Source: Burkholderia ambifaria (lineage in GTDB: Bacteria > Pseudomonadota > Gammaproteobacteria > Burkholderiales > Burkholderiaceae). Taken from it: a DNA stretch of 64,000 nucleotides. How positions within the stretch are numbered: position 1 is the stretch's first letter; each line of letters begins with the position of its first letter. Shown here piece by piece: positions 41,494 through 51,663 of the stretch. The notes beneath the pieces were generated by a model. It saw only the letters and a program-made list of their open reading frames with translations. It made no database searches and was not told where the DNA came from. The position numbers were made by a program, and so were the translations under genes. The stretch lies in assembly GCF_001443045.1 (NCBI RefSeq), contig NZ_LKPJ01000003.1, positions 110,733 through 174,732 of the forward strand. The letters are read 5' to 3'.

Positions 41494-41569
41494 TGGTGGC
41501 CTGGGACGGAATCGAACCATCGACACGCGGATTTTCAATCCGCTGCTCTACCAACTGAGCTACCGGGCC
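41494..41569 (-). tRNA. tRNA-Phe (GAA)
   Basis: 76 nt with encoded CCA. Seven-bp acceptor GGCCCGG/CCAGGCC (one non-Watson-Crick pair), D-loop AGCTCAGTTGGTAGAGC, anticodon stem GCGGA/TCCGC with loop TTGAAAA (anticodon GAA), T-loop GGTTCGATTCC. A good promoter lies upstream and a terminator downstream. Confidence 0.97.
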
Positions 41570-41583
41570 AACGAAGAAGAGAA

Positions 41584-41612
41584 AGTATATCCAGCCCTCT
41601 TCACTTACGCAA
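41584..41612 (-). promoter_or_regulatory. tRNA-Phe promoter
   Basis: On the minus strand, TTGCGT (41612-41607), 17-base spacer, TATACT (41589-41584), 15 bases before the tRNA 5' end. Confidence 0.75.
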
Positions 41613-41630
41613 GTGCTTTCGCGAAATATT

Positions 41631-42332
41631 TTATACGGCGCCTTCCGACGGCTTCTTGCCGAGCTCGACGCCCAGCTGCTTGAGCTTGCGATACAGGTGC
41701 GTGCGCTCGAGGCCCGTCTTCTCCGCGACGCGCGTCATGCTGCCGTTCTCGCGCGCGAGGTGATATTCGAAGTACGCGCGCTCGAACGCGTCGCGCGCTT
41801 CGCGCAACGGGATGTCGAACGGAATCGCGGCCGTCTGGCCCGCGAGGCCGAGCGCCGCTGCCATGTCGTCGCCGAGCGTCGGCAGCGCGGCGGCGGACGC
41901 GACCGCCGCCGGGCCCGAGGCCTGGCCGGCGCCGGCCTTCGCCGCCGCGTTGACGGACACCGGTGCCGCGCCGCGCGCGAGACCGTGCTCGACCGACTTC
42001 AGCAGCTTCTGCAGCGCGATCGGCTTCTCGAGGAAATCGAGCGCGCCGATCTTCGTCGCCTCGACGGCCGTGTCGATCGTCGCGTGCCCGGACATCATGA
42101 TCACGGGCATCGTCAACAAGCCTTGCGCCGCCCATTCCTTGAGCAGCGTGACGCCGTCGGTATCGGGCATCCAGATATCGAGCAGCACGAGATCGGGCGC
42201 CTGATTCAGTCGGTATTCCCGCGCGGCCTGCGCGTTCTCTGCCGCCTCGACGACATGTCCTTCGTCGCTGAGGATCTCCGAGAGCAATTCCCGGATGCCC
42301 ATTTCATCATCTACCACCAGGATGGTTGCCAT
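41631..42332 (-). CDS. ntrX: NtrX-like response regulator lacking the AAA+ domain
   Basis: 233 aa. Receiver domain (1-125) with phosphoacceptor Asp in LVLLDIWMPD and Lys in FLEKPI. An Ala-rich linker (~130-175) follows, then a Fis-type helix-turn-helix (AREN GSMTRVAEKTGLERTHLYRKL). Classical NtrX has a sigma-54 AAA+ domain between these; here it is absent, so it probably does not activate sigma-54 transcription. It directly follows ntrY with no gap. Confidence 0.88.
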   Translation of the reverse strand: MATILVVDDEMGIRELLSEILSDEGHVVEAAENAQAAREYRLNQAPDLVLLDIWMPDTDGVTLLKEWAAQGLLTMPVIMMSGHATIDTAVEATKIGALDFLEKPIALQKLLKSVEHGLARGAAPVSVNAAAKAGAGQASGPAAVASAAALPTLGDDMAAALGLAGQTAAIPFDIPLREARDAFERAYFEYHLARENGSMTRVAEKTGLERTHLYRKLKQLGVELGKKPSEGAV

Positions 42333-44747
42333 TTACGCTGCCTTTGTCTGCACACTTGCTTTTGTCTTGGCGGGAGCCGCCCCACCCTGCGCGCCGGGTT
42401 CGGCGCCTGGCGTATCGCTCGCCATCTGCAGGAACAGGATCGACACCTGCGCACCCTCGACGGTCTCGCCGTGCATGCGATTGCGCAGATCGATCCGCGC
42501 GCCGTGCTCGTCGACGATTTTCTTGACCGTGGCCAACCCGAGCCCCGTGCCCTTCGCCTTCGTGGTCACGTAAGGCTCGAACGCACGGGTCAGGATGCGT
42601 GCCGGAAAACCGGGCCCGTTGTCGGACACGGTAAGACGTACCGCGACGCGCGTTTTGCCCTCGGCGTCGGGGTCGCCATATTCTACTGTCTTGGTTTCGA
42701 TCAACACACGCGGATGCGCGACTTCCGCGACCGAATCCTGCGCGTTCTGCAGCAGGTTGTGAATCACCTGGCGCAGTTGCGTCGCGTCGCCGCGGATCAC
42801 CGGCAGCGACGGCGCGAGTTCGGCGACGATGGCGCTCTTGCCTTCACCGACACCGTACAGCCCGAGCACCTCGCTCGCCAGTTCGTTCAGTTGCAGGTTC
42901 CCGAGCACCGCCGGCGGCGTGCGCGCATATTCGCGGAAGTCGTCGACCATCCGCTTCATCGCGGCCACCTGGTTGACGATCATCGTCGAGCCGCGCTTGA
43001 GCACGTCCGCGTCGTGCGGCGCGAGCTTGTCGGACAGCTTCATCTGCAGCCGTTCGGCCGACAGCTGGATCGGTGTCAGCGGGTTCTTGATCTCGTGTGC
43101 GAGCCGCCGCGCGACCTCGCCCCATGCGACCGAACGCTGCGCGGAAATCACGTCGGAGATGTCGTCGAACACGACGACGTAGCCGGACGTCTGCGGATCG
43201 TCGGCCTGCCCCTCGACCGTCGACACAAGGCGCGTGCCGCGCACGAGCAAGGTCAGCGGATCGGCTTCGCCCGGCACTTCGATCGCAAACTGCTGCTGCC
43301 AGTGGCCGCGATCGCCGCTGCCGCCGTCGGAAGCCGCTTCGCGATCGGCGAACGCCTTGCGCACCATCGCGCCGAATTCCGCCACGACGCCGATCCGGTC
43401 GAGCGCCGTGCCGATCATCGAGCTGAACGGCTGCCGGAAGATCCGCTCGGCGCCGCGGTTGGCTGTCGTCAGCCGGAACTGGCGGTCGAGCACGAACACG
43501 CCGGCGGTCAGGTTCGCGAGGATGCTCTCGAGATACGTCTTCGAATGCTCGAGCGCGACCCGGTTCTTCTCGACCGCGAGCCGCGCCTCGGACAGCTGGC
43601 GCGTCATCGCGTTGAACGACTGCGTGAGAAAGCCGAGCTCGTCGCGCGACTTGATCTCGCGCTTCGGCGTGTAGTCGCCCTCGGTGATTTCCTTCGTGCC
43701 CTGCGCGAGCAGGAACAGCGGCCGCGCGAGCTGCTGGCCGAGCGCGAGCGCGAGCATCATCGCGATGAAGGTGGCGAGGAACAGCGCGAGCGTCAGCGTG
43801 CCGATGTACATCTTGCGCAGCCCGGTGCGGCCGAGCGACTTTTCCTGGTACTCGCGATACGCGCGCTGCACCGCGTCGGCGTTGTGCGCGAGCGTGGGCG
43901 GCACCGGCTGCGTGAGCTGCAGGAACCGCTCCGCCGGCTGCAGCAGCGACGTGGTCGCGTCGGGAATCGGCCGCACGACGCGCAGCCGCAACGCGCCCTT
44001 CGCGCCGTGCGCGCGCGGGTCGCCGTCGACTTCGCCCTCGATCGCCGCATATGCGCCGTGTTCGCGCGCCTGGCTCAGCATCAGCGGCGTCGGCAGGTCG
44101 TCCGGAATCAGCGCGGCGAAATTGCCCGACGCCTGCGCGACGATGTGCAGGTCGGGCGCCGCACCCGAGCCGCCGCGGCTCGGCTCGACGATCGTCGCGT
44201 CCTGCACGCCGAACTGGTCGCGCAGGCGCAAGAGCGTGAGCGTCGTGCCGTTCGTGTTCGCATCGACGCTCGCGAGCTGGTCGGACATCAGCCGCGCCTT
44301 CGTCTGCAGGTCGGACAGCGACGCATCGAGCATCCCGCGGCCGAGGTTCAGGCCGGCCGTCAGCGCGGTCTCGACGTTCACGTCGAACCACGACTCGATA
44401 CTGCGCGACACGAACTGGTACGACACGATGTAGATGATCCCGCCCGGCAGCACGCCGACGAGCGCGAAGAACACCGCGAGCTTCGCGAGCAGCCGCGTGC
44501 CGAACTTGCCCTTCCTCAGACGCGCGACGATCATCCCGATCAGCCCGAGCACCACCAGCAGGAACACGAGCGCGACGATGATGTTCATCGCGTACAGCCA
44601 CGAGTAGTAGCGGTCGAAGAACTCGGTGTTCGCGCTCGCGGCCGCAAGCAGCACGAGCAGCAGCAGCGCCGTGAGCGCGACGGTCGAAACGATCACGCGA
44701 ATGAGGATGCTCTTCCCGCTGGCCGCGCGGCGCACTTTATTTAGCAC
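42333..44747 (-). CDS. ntrY: NtrY-type sensor histidine kinase
   Basis: 804 aa. Three N-terminal membrane segments (to ~110), a periplasmic domain (~120-325), a fourth segment (~330), HAMP (~345-395), a PAS domain (~415-500), and kinase core: H-box RRLAHEIKNPLTPIQLS, N-box VIHNLLQNAQDS, G-box DNGPGFPARI and TGLGLATVKK. Partner of the regulator at 41631. DUF4390 gene overlaps its start. Confidence 0.93.
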   Translation of the reverse strand: MLNKVRRAASGKSILIRVIVSTVALTALLLLVLLAAASANTEFFDRYYSWLYAMNIIVALVFLLVVLGLIGMIVARLRKGKFGTRLLAKLAVFFALVGVLPGGIIYIVSYQFVSRSIESWFDVNVETALTAGLNLGRGMLDASLSDLQTKARLMSDQLASVDANTNGTTLTLLRLRDQFGVQDATIVEPSRGGSGAAPDLHIVAQASGNFAALIPDDLPTPLMLSQAREHGAYAAIEGEVDGDPRAHGAKGALRLRVVRPIPDATTSLLQPAERFLQLTQPVPPTLAHNADAVQRAYREYQEKSLGRTGLRKMYIGTLTLALFLATFIAMMLALALGQQLARPLFLLAQGTKEITEGDYTPKREIKSRDELGFLTQSFNAMTRQLSEARLAVEKNRVALEHSKTYLESILANLTAGVFVLDRQFRLTTANRGAERIFRQPFSSMIGTALDRIGVVAEFGAMVRKAFADREAASDGGSGDRGHWQQQFAIEVPGEADPLTLLVRGTRLVSTVEGQADDPQTSGYVVVFDDISDVISAQRSVAWGEVARRLAHEIKNPLTPIQLSAERLQMKLSDKLAPHDADVLKRGSTMIVNQVAAMKRMVDDFREYARTPPAVLGNLQLNELASEVLGLYGVGEGKSAIVAELAPSLPVIRGDATQLRQVIHNLLQNAQDSVAEVAHPRVLIETKTVEYGDPDAEGKTRVAVRLTVSDNGPGFPARILTRAFEPYVTTKAKGTGLGLATVKKIVDEHGARIDLRNRMHGETVEGAQVSILFLQMASDTPGAEPGAQGGAAPAKTKASVQTKAA

Positions 44748-45327
44748 GTTCGGTCACCGTGAAGTTGAAGCGCTTCCAGTCCGAGCCGAGCGTCCAGTCG
44801 CGGTTGTTCACCGCGTCGACCTGGAACGGCTTCGGCATCAGCGCCGTATCGAGCTGCATGCGCACCGAGGCCATGTAGGTTTCGCCGGCACGCACCTGGT
44901 TGCGGTCGATCACGTGCCACGACGTGATGTGCCGGACGACCGCGAGCGCGTCCTTCAGCGACGGAAAGCCGAGTTGCAGCCCGCCCGTCGACACGCGGTA
45001 CTCGCGCGTGAGCGGCTGGAACGACAGGCGGATCGTCTGCGACACCGACACCGGCTGCTCGTCGAACCAGTACCAGCGCGCGCGGCTCAGTTCGAAGTCG
45101 GTCGTGAAGTAAAGCGGGATGCCCTTGTTGACGGCATCCTCGAGGTTCGGATTCAGCTCGAAATCGAAGCGGGCATCGAGGCTCCAGCCGCTTCCGTCAG
45201 CCTGCAGCGATGCGCGCTGCACGGCGATCGACTCGGCGCGCGCCGGCCGAACGACAGTCAGGCACAGCGCCAGCGCGACCAGCAGGACGGCCGCGAGCCG
45301 AAGTGGAAAAAGGTGTTTGATCGTCAC
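44737..45327 (-). CDS. DUF4390 protein
   Basis: 196 aa. Signal-like N-terminus (LAAVLLVALALCLTVVRPARA), then a mostly beta domain (WSLDARFDFELN, GIPLYFTTDFELSR, WYWFDE, RDWTLGSDWKRF). Function unknown; probably exported. It regularly lies between rsmB and ntrY in beta-proteobacteria. ATGA overlap with rsmB. Confidence 0.88.
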   Translation of the reverse strand: MTIKHLFPLRLAAVLLVALALCLTVVRPARAESIAVQRASLQADGSGWSLDARFDFELNPNLEDAVNKGIPLYFTTDFELSRARWYWFDEQPVSVSQTIRLSFQPLTREYRVSTGGLQLGFPSLKDALAVVRHITSWHVIDRNQVRAGETYMASVRMQLDTALMPKPFQVDAVNNRDWTLGSDWKRFNFTVTERAK

Positions 45328-46712
45328 CGTTTCTGAAACCGCGCGTAGAAAAATCCGTCGTGATCGGTGTTCTGGTCGAGTGCGGCGGCCGCCCCGCCGT
45401 GCACGCCGCCCGGCAGCAGTTGGCCGGGCGCGTCCAATCGTACCGCATCTTCACAGGCCGCTTCAAACCAGCGGGCCTGCAATTCTCCTTCTTCGGGAAA
45501 GATCGAACAGGTCACGTAGAGCAGTTCGCCGCCCGGCTTCACGAGCGGCCACAACGCCGTCAGGATGCGGCGCTGTTCCGCGACGAGCGCGGCGATGTCG
45601 GCTTCGCGGCGCAGCCAGCGGATGTCGGGATGACGGCGCACGATGCCGGACGCCGAGCACGGCACGTCGGCGAGGATGCGGTCGAACGGACGGCCGTCGT
45701 ACCACGCGTGCGGCGCGCCTGCATCGCCGACGCGCACATCCGCCGCGAGCGACAGGCGCGCGAGGTTCTCGCCGATGCGCGCCGCGCGGGTCGCGTCGCT
45801 TTCGAGCGCGACGACGTCCGCATCGGCCAGCTCGAGGATATGGCCGGTCTTGCCGCCCGGTGCCGCGCATGCATCGAGCACGCGCATGCCGTCACGCGCG
45901 CCGAGCCATTCGGCCGCGAGCTGCGCGCCGGCATCCTGTACCGACACGACGCCGTCGACGAAGCCCGGAATGCGATCGACCGGCAACGCCGACGCGAGTC
46001 GCACCGCATGGCGCCCGATCGCGCTCGCGTCGATTCCGTTCGCGCGCAGCGTGTCGAGATATGCGTCGACGCTCGCGCGGCGCGCGTTCACGCGCAGCGT
46101 CAGCGGCCCCTGGCGCTCGCCGGCCGCGAGGATCGCCTGCCATGCGTCTGGCCACGCGCGCTTCACCGCATCGATCCACCACGGACGGTAGTTCCAGCGG
46201 GCGACCGGATCGTCCTGCAGCGCCGCGACGAGCACGTCGCGCTCACGCTGGAAACGGCGCAGTACCGCGTTGACCAGCCCCTTCGCGAACGCATATTCAC
46301 GCCGTGCGCCGATCACGGTCACGGCCTGGTCGACGATCGTGAACGCCGGATACGCGGCCGTCTCTTCCGGATCGAGCAGCAGCGCAAGCGCGCCGGCGAG
46401 CACCGCCTGCACGTACGCGGGCGGCGCCTTGCTGACGAGCCGGCCGATCAGCCAGTCCGTGCTGCCGAGGCGACGCATCGTGCGGTACGCGACGTCCTGC
46501 GTCGCGCCGCGCGCCAGCGCCTGCGCACCGGCCGGCATCTGCGCGAACACCGCGGCCAGTGCCGCCGGCAGCGCGGTGCCGCGCCGGACCGCATCGACTG
46601 CCTGCGCGGCCACGTCGAGCGCGAAGCCCAGCGAATCGGGCGCGAGATGCAGCGCGGACAGGCGCGCAGGACGGCCGGAGGAAGACGGAGCGGAGGAACG
46701 GGTTCGTGTCAT
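45324..46712 (-). CDS. rsmB: 16S rRNA m5C967 methyltransferase
   Basis: 462 aa. N-terminal NusB-like RNA-binding domain (~30-160), then the SAM-dependent Fmu domain: VLDACAAPGGKTGH, DVPCSASGIVRRHPDI (Cys), and catalytic Cys in YVTCSIFPEE. Methylates C967 of 16S rRNA. Start chosen as MTRTRSS (46712). Confidence 0.93.
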   Translation of the reverse strand: MTRTRSSAPSSSGRPARLSALHLAPDSLGFALDVAAQAVDAVRRGTALPAALAAVFAQMPAGAQALARGATQDVAYRTMRRLGSTDWLIGRLVSKAPPAYVQAVLAGALALLLDPEETAAYPAFTIVDQAVTVIGARREYAFAKGLVNAVLRRFQRERDVLVAALQDDPVARWNYRPWWIDAVKRAWPDAWQAILAAGERQGPLTLRVNARRASVDAYLDTLRANGIDASAIGRHAVRLASALPVDRIPGFVDGVVSVQDAGAQLAAEWLGARDGMRVLDACAAPGGKTGHILELADADVVALESDATRAARIGENLARLSLAADVRVGDAGAPHAWYDGRPFDRILADVPCSASGIVRRHPDIRWLRREADIAALVAEQRRILTALWPLVKPGGELLYVTCSIFPEEGELQARWFEAACEDAVRLDAPGQLLPGGVHGGAAAALDQNTDHDGFFYARFQKR

Positions 46713-46837
46713 CGGAGCAAAATCGGCAAACGGGCGCCGCGAGCGGCGGGAACCCTGCGGCCGCGTGGCCGCCGCGATTCCAAACCGCGCATTGTAGCGT
46801 GAGGCCATGCGGCCCCTTTACGGGGCGCACAAATGAA

Positions 46838-46858
46838 ACACCCCGCAGCGCGGGGCGT
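46838..46858 (-). terminator. Possible htpX terminator
   Basis: ACCCCGC / GCGGGGC hairpin (46840-46856) followed on the minus strand by TGTTTCATTT. It falls between htpX and rsmB. Confidence 0.45.
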
Positions 46859-46887
46859 GCGGGGCGATGTGTCGAGTGCGACGCGAC

Positions 46888-47745
46888 TTAGTCGAAGCGG
46901 CCGGTACGCGCCATCTCCATCAGGCGGGCGATGCGCTCCTCGGTCGCCGGGTGCGTGGAGAACAGGTTCTGCAGACCGCCGCCGTGCAGCGGGTTCATGA
47001 TCATCATCTGCGCGGTGGCCGGATGCGCTTCCGCCGCCTGGAACGGGATACCGGCCGCATAGCGATGGATCTTGTCGAGCGCGGTGGCGAGCGACTGCGG
47101 ATCGCCGGAGATCTGCGCGCCGCCGCGGTCAGCCTCGAACTCGCGCGCCCGCGAGATCGCCATCTGGATCAAGGCGCCGGCGATCGGCGCGAGCAGCGCG
47201 ACCGCAATCCCCGCGATCGGGTTGGCCGGACGGCCGTTTTCGTCGCGGCCGCCGAAGAACATCGCGAAGTTGGCCAGCGCCGAAATCGCGCCCGCCATCG
47301 TCGCGGTGATCGTCGAGATCAGGATGTCGCGGTGCTTCACGTGCGCGAGCTCGTGCGCCATCACGCCGCGCATCTCGCGCTCGGACAGCACGCGCAGGAT
47401 GCCCGTCGTCGCGGCGACCGCCGCGTGTTCCGGGTTGCGGCCCGTGGCAAACGCGTTCGGCGCGTCCTCGTTGATCAGGTAGACGCGCGGCATCGGCAGG
47501 TTTGCGCGCGTGGCGAGCTCGCGCACCATCCGGTAGAACTGCGGCGCCGTGTTCTCGTCGACTTCCTGCGCGTTATACATGCGCAGCACCATCTTGTCGG
47601 AGAACCAGTACGAAAAGAAATTCATGCCGAGCGCGAACAGCAGCGCGATCGTCATGCCGCGCGAGCCGCCGATCATGCCGCCGATCACGATGAACAGGGC
47701 CGTGATCGCGGCCATCAGCATCGCCGTTTTGACCCAATTGAACAT
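46888..47745 (-). CDS. htpX: Membrane zinc metalloprotease HtpX
   Basis: 285 aa. Degrades damaged inner-membrane proteins. Membrane segments at the N-terminus and centre; zinc site HELAH with third ligand in [12 protein letters not shown] 47745 is preceded by AAGGAG at five bases, so the GTG at 47751 is not needed. A complete HExxH here contrasts with the altered one at 18455. Confidence 0.95.
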   Translation of the reverse strand: MFNWVKTAMLMAAITALFIVIGGMIGGSRGMTIALLFALGMNFFSYWFSDKMVLRMYNAQEVDENTAPQFYRMVRELATRANLPMPRVYLINEDAPNAFATGRNPEHAAVAATTGILRVLSEREMRGVMAHELAHVKHRDILISTITATMAGAISALANFAMFFGGRDENGRPANPIAGIAVALLAPIAGALIQMAISRAREFEADRGGAQISGDPQSLATALDKIHRYAAGIPFQAAEAHPATAQMMIMNPLHGGGLQNLFSTHPATEERIARLMEMARTGRFD

Positions 47746-47845
47746 ACCCACTCCTTATCCGTCAGGGGACCCGCCACACATCACCGCGCGCGGCAGAAAA
47801 TTGTAAGTGATTTGTTAGATAAGGTCTTGCCGGAAAAATTCAATT

Positions 47846-48487
47846 TCAGCGTTGCGCCGCCGCAAGCCGCAGCCCGAGGCCGACGAACGCACTGCCGACC
47901 GTGCGGTCGAGCCATTTCTTGACGCCCGGCTTGCCGGAAAAGCGCTGTGTGACGCTGCCCGCGACCCACGCGACGATGCAGGTCCAGATCGTGCTCATCA
48001 CGACGAACACCGAACCGAGGGCCAGGAACGCCAGCGCCTTGTGCGGGCTGTCGGCCGACACGAACTGCGGGAAAAACGACACAAAGAACAGCACGACCTT
48101 CGGGTTCAGCACGTTGGTCCAGAAACCCTGCATGAACAGCTGGCACAGCGGCTTCGCGGCCGTGGCCTGCGCCGCCTCGGCGCCTGCCGATGCCGCGGCC
48201 TGCTTCACGAGGATCATGCGCACGCCGAGGTAAATCAGGTAAGCGGCACCGACCAGCTTGATGACCGTGAACGCGGCGGCCGACGCCGCGAGCAGCGCGG
48301 TCAGGCCGAATGCGCATGCAAGCGCGTGCACGCAGCAGCCGGTCGAGATGCCGAGCGCCGACATCAGCCCCGCGCCACGGCCCTGCGCGACGCTGCGGCC
48401 GACAATGTACGCCGTATCCGGGCCGGGCGTGACGTTCAGCAGGAAAACCGCGAGCACGAAGAAGCCGAAATGGGTGATGCCAAGCAT
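47846..48487 (-). CDS. LysE/RhtB-family amino acid exporter
   Basis: 213 aa, about six membrane helices. Signature NVTPGPDTAYIVGRSVAQGRG near residue 25, typical of the RhtB branch that exports homoserine, threonine or similar. Substrate unknown. 110 bases downstream of fmt. Confidence 0.9.
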   Translation of the reverse strand: MLGITHFGFFVLAVFLLNVTPGPDTAYIVGRSVAQGRGAGLMSALGISTGCCVHALACAFGLTALLAASAAAFTVIKLVGAAYLIYLGVRMILVKQAAASAGAEAAQATAAKPLCQLFMQGFWTNVLNPKVVLFFVSFFPQFVSADSPHKALAFLALGSVFVVMSTIWTCIVAWVAGSVTQRFSGKPGVKKWLDRTVGSAFVGLGLRLAAAQR

Positions 48488-48597
48488 GAAAACCTCGAAA
48501 CCGGAAAGCGCAGGGAAATTCTACGCGCGCCTGCCGCGCCGCGCGACTCGGCCGTCCGGCCGATTGCGCGCGGCCGGCGTGCCGTGTCGAATGACGC

Positions 48598-49581
48598 TCA
48601 GGCCGCGTCGGGCAACGCGAAGCACTGGCCCGCGGCGAGCGGCGAGCCGGCCAGGAATTCGCGCGCCGGCAGCCGCTTGCCGCCCGGCTTCTGCAGTTGC
48701 GTGATGCGCAGCGCGCCGCTGCCGCACGCGACGATCACGCCTTCCGGCGCAGCCTCCACGATCGTGCCGGGCGCGGTGTCGCCGTGCGCCGCCACGGGCT
48801 CGGCCGCCCACAGCTTGATTGCCGCGCCGTCGAGCGTCGCGACGCCGCCCGGGAACGGGTCGAACGCACGCACCTGACGCGCGAGCACGTCGGCCGGCTT
48901 GCGCCAGTCGAGCGCCGCCTCGTGCTTGCCGATCTTTTCCGCATAGGTCACGCCGTCGGCCGGCTGCGGGGTCGCGGGCAGCATGCCGTCGCGCTCGAGC
49001 CGCACCAGCGCGTCGACGATCAGCCGCGCGCCGTCGGCGGCCAGCCGGTCGTGCAGCGTGGCGGTCGTATCGTCGGGCGCGATCGCGAGACGCGCCTCCT
49101 CGATCATCGCGCCGGTGTCGAGGCCGACGTCCATCTGCATCAGCGTGACGCCCGTCTCGGCGTCACCAGCCTCGATCGCGCGGTGGATCGGCGCGGCGCC
49201 GCGCCAGCGCGGCAGCAGCGACGCGTGGATGTTGATGCAGCCGGCGCGCGGAATGTCGAGCACTTCCTGCGGCAGCAGCAGGCCGTACGCGGCGACCACC
49301 ATCACGTCGTGCGGGGTCGTGCGCAGCAGCTCGATCGCATCGGCCGCCTCCGCCGGGTACTTGCCCGCGCGGCGCAGCGACGGCGGCTGCGCGACGGGCA
49401 TCCCGTGCTCGACGGCATAGCGCTTTACCGCGCTCGCCTGCAGTTTCATCCCGCGCCCGGCGGGGCGGTCGGGCTGGGTAAGCACGAGCGGCACCGAAAA
49501 ACCGGCCTCGTGAATCGCGGCGAGTGCGGCCGCGGCAAATTCCGGCGTGCCGGCAAAAATCACGCGCAACGTATGGGTCAT
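48598..49581 (-). CDS. fmt: Methionyl-tRNA formyltransferase
   Basis: 327 aa. Formylates initiator Met-tRNA. Motifs [33 protein letters not shown] (His and substrate loop), and [11 protein letters not shown]-terminal tRNA-binding domain. 34 bases after def. Confidence 0.96.
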   Translation of the reverse strand: MTHTLRVIFAGTPEFAAAALAAIHEAGFSVPLVLTQPDRPAGRGMKLQASAVKRYAVEHGMPVAQPPSLRRAGKYPAEAADAIELLRTTPHDVMVVAAYGLLLPQEVLDIPRAGCINIHASLLPRWRGAAPIHRAIEAGDAETGVTLMQMDVGLDTGAMIEEARLAIAPDDTTATLHDRLAADGARLIVDALVRLERDGMLPATPQPADGVTYAEKIGKHEAALDWRKPADVLARQVRAFDPFPGGVATLDGAAIKLWAAEPVAAHGDTAPGTIVEAAPEGVIVACGSGALRITQLQKPGGKRLPAREFLAGSPLAAGQCFALPDAA

Positions 49582-49615
49582 GACAGCGTTCGAAATCGGG
49601 CTTGGCGAACGCGCG

Positions 49616-50119
49616 TCACATCGCGCGTTCGAGTTTCTTCATCTTCGTCTTGATGCGGGTCTGCTTCAGCGGCGACAGGTATTCGACGAACACGCGCCCC
49701 ATCAGGTGATCCATCTCGTGCTGCACGCACACGGCCAGGAGGCCCTCGCAATCGAGCTCGAAGGTCTCGCCGTGCTCGTTGAGCGCACGCACGCGCACGT
49801 GGTCCGGACGCTCGACCTCGTCGTAGATCCCGGGCACCGACAGGCAACCCTCCTCGTAGACCTGCTTCACGTCGCTCGACCAGATGATCTCGGGGTTGAT
49901 GAACGCGCGCAGCTCGTTCTTCTCCTCGGAAACGTCGATCACGATCACGCGCTCATGCACGTCGACCTGCGTCGCCGCGAGGCCGATGCCGGGTGCGGCG
50001 TACATGGTCTCGGCCATGTCGGCGACGAGCTTGCGGATCCGGTCGTCGACCTTGTCGACGGGCTTGGCGACCTTGTGCAGCCGCTTGTCGGGGTAATGAA
50101 GAATGTTCAGCAAAGCCAT
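49616..50119 (-). CDS. def: Peptide deformylase
   Basis: 167 aa. Removes the N-formyl group from nascent proteins. All three class I motifs: [16 protein letters not shown] (Cys ligand) and QHEMDHLMG (two His ligands and Glu). Start [11 protein letters not shown] at 50119. Cotranscribed with fmt. Confidence 0.96.
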   Translation of the reverse strand: MALLNILHYPDKRLHKVAKPVDKVDDRIRKLVADMAETMYAAPGIGLAATQVDVHERVIVIDVSEEKNELRAFINPEIIWSSDVKQVYEEGCLSVPGIYDEVERPDHVRVRALNEHGETFELDCEGLLAVCVQHEMDHLMGRVFVEYLSPLKQTRIKTKMKKLERAM

Positions 50120-50349
50120 GGTGTTCGGTATTTCGGTGGAGCGGCGTGCCGCATCGGCCATCCGGCCGGCTGGCGCCATTGCCGGGATGCAATGAAGATG
50201 AGGCGGACACGCGGCATATCAACGCCGCAGGTCATGCCTCCTGCAATTGGCCGGACGCCGTGCGCGCGGCCCTGTCGAGTATTTCGGATGATGAAAATTT
50301 TATCATGGCGCCACGCCGTCCGCTGGCCACCTCATTCGAGGGGAACCTC

Positions 50350-51627
50350 ATGTCGCCGCAAGCGCTGACCACCTCCGCGCTGCGCGCGTGGCTGCAGCTC
50401 GCGCATGCACCGGGCCTCTCGCCCGCCGTGCTGCACGCGCTGCTCGATGCATTCGGCTCGCCGGCAGCGCTGCTGCGCGCATCCGACCAGGCCATCGGCG
50501 CGGCGAGCAGCGCGGCCGCCGCGCGGGCGGTGCGCGCGAGCGAACGGGACGACCTCGACGCGCGCACCGACGCCGCGCTCGCGTGGCTCGACGCACCGGG
50601 CAACGCGATCGTCGCGCTCAACGACCCTGTCTATCCGCCCCGGCTGCGCGACCTGCACGATCCGCCGGCGCTGCTATATGTAAAGGGCAGGCTCGACCTG
50701 TTGCACGCCCGTGGGCTCGCCGTAGTCGGCAGCCGCCACGCGACGCCTCAAGGGCTCGCCGATGCGACACGCTTCGCGCATGCGCTGTCCGATGCGGGGC
50801 TCGCGATCGTCTCCGGCCTCGCGCTCGGCATCGACGGCGCCGCACATCGCGGCGGGCTCGACGGCCGCGCCAGCACGATCGCGGTGATCGCGACGGGCGC
50901 CGATCTCGTCTATCCGGCGCGGCACCGCACGCTCGCGCACGAGATCGCCGCACGCGGCGCGATCGTGTCCGAATGGCCGCTCGGCACGCCTGCGCGGGCG
51001 TCGCATTTCCCGCAGCGCAACCGGCTGATCGCCGCGCTCGCGCTCGGCGCGCTCGTCGTCGAAGCCGCACCGCGCTCCGGCTCGCTGATCACCGCGCGGC
51101 TCGCGAACGAGCTGGGCCGCGACGTGTTCGCGATGCCGGGCTCGATCCACGCGCCGCTCGCGCAGGGCTGCCATGCGCTGATCCGCGACGGCGCGAAGCT
51201 CACTTCGACGCCGCTCGACGTGCTGGAGGAATACGGATTGGGCGAACCGGGTGCTCAAGCCATCCACGCCACGGCGAGTTCAGGTTCGCGCCCCGATAAC
51301 GACGAAGCAGCCGGCACGGCCGGTCACCGTGCGAGCGGGCACGTCGCGAAAGCGGACGCCGCCGGTGCAGCCGCCGCATCCGGCGGAATCGAACGCGCGC
51401 CGCCCGACAACCCGGCCGAGCAAGCCGTGCTCGCCGCACTGGGATACGGCCCCGTTACCTACGAGTGGCTCGCCGAGCACAGCGGCCTGTCCGACGACGT
51501 ACTGCATCGCGCGCTGCTCGCGCTCGAACTGACCGGCCGCGTCGCGACCGTGCCCGGCGGACGCTTCGCGCGACTTGACGCAGCGCCCACCCCGCCTCTG
51601 TCCGGCGTGCTACATTCCCCCGCATAG
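50350..51627 (+). CDS. dprA: DNA processing protein DprA
   Basis: 425 aa. Loads RecA on incoming single-stranded DNA during transformation. N-terminal SAM-like helices (to ~90), Rossmann-like core (~100-300) with VVGSRHATPQG, SGLALGIDGAAH and PGSIHAPLAQGCHALIRDGA. An Ala/Gly-rich linker and a C-terminal winged-helix (VTYEWLAEHSGLSDDVL) follow. ATG 50350 has GAGGGG upstream. Divergent from def. Confidence 0.93.
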   Translation: MSPQALTTSALRAWLQLAHAPGLSPAVLHALLDAFGSPAALLRASDQAIGAASSAAAARAVRASERDDLDARTDAALAWLDAPGNAIVALNDPVYPPRLRDLHDPPALLYVKGRLDLLHARGLAVVGSRHATPQGLADATRFAHALSDAGLAIVSGLALGIDGAAHRGGLDGRASTIAVIATGADLVYPARHRTLAHEIAARGAIVSEWPLGTPARASHFPQRNRLIAALALGALVVEAAPRSGSLITARLANELGRDVFAMPGSIHAPLAQGCHALIRDGAKLTSTPLDVLEEYGLGEPGAQAIHATASSGSRPDNDEAAGTAGHRASGHVAKADAAGAAAASGGIERAPPDNPAEQAVLAALGYGPVTYEWLAEHSGLSDDVLHRALLALELTGRVATVPGGRFARLDAAPTPPLSGVLHSPA

Positions 51628-51663
51628 GGGCGGCCGTGCCGCCGACGATACCCAAGGAATTCC

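Noticed and set aside
41613..44744. 1043-codon open frame antisense to ntrY/ntrX
   Set aside because: Composition of a shadow frame (Arg, Asp, Leu rich); real genes lie opposite.
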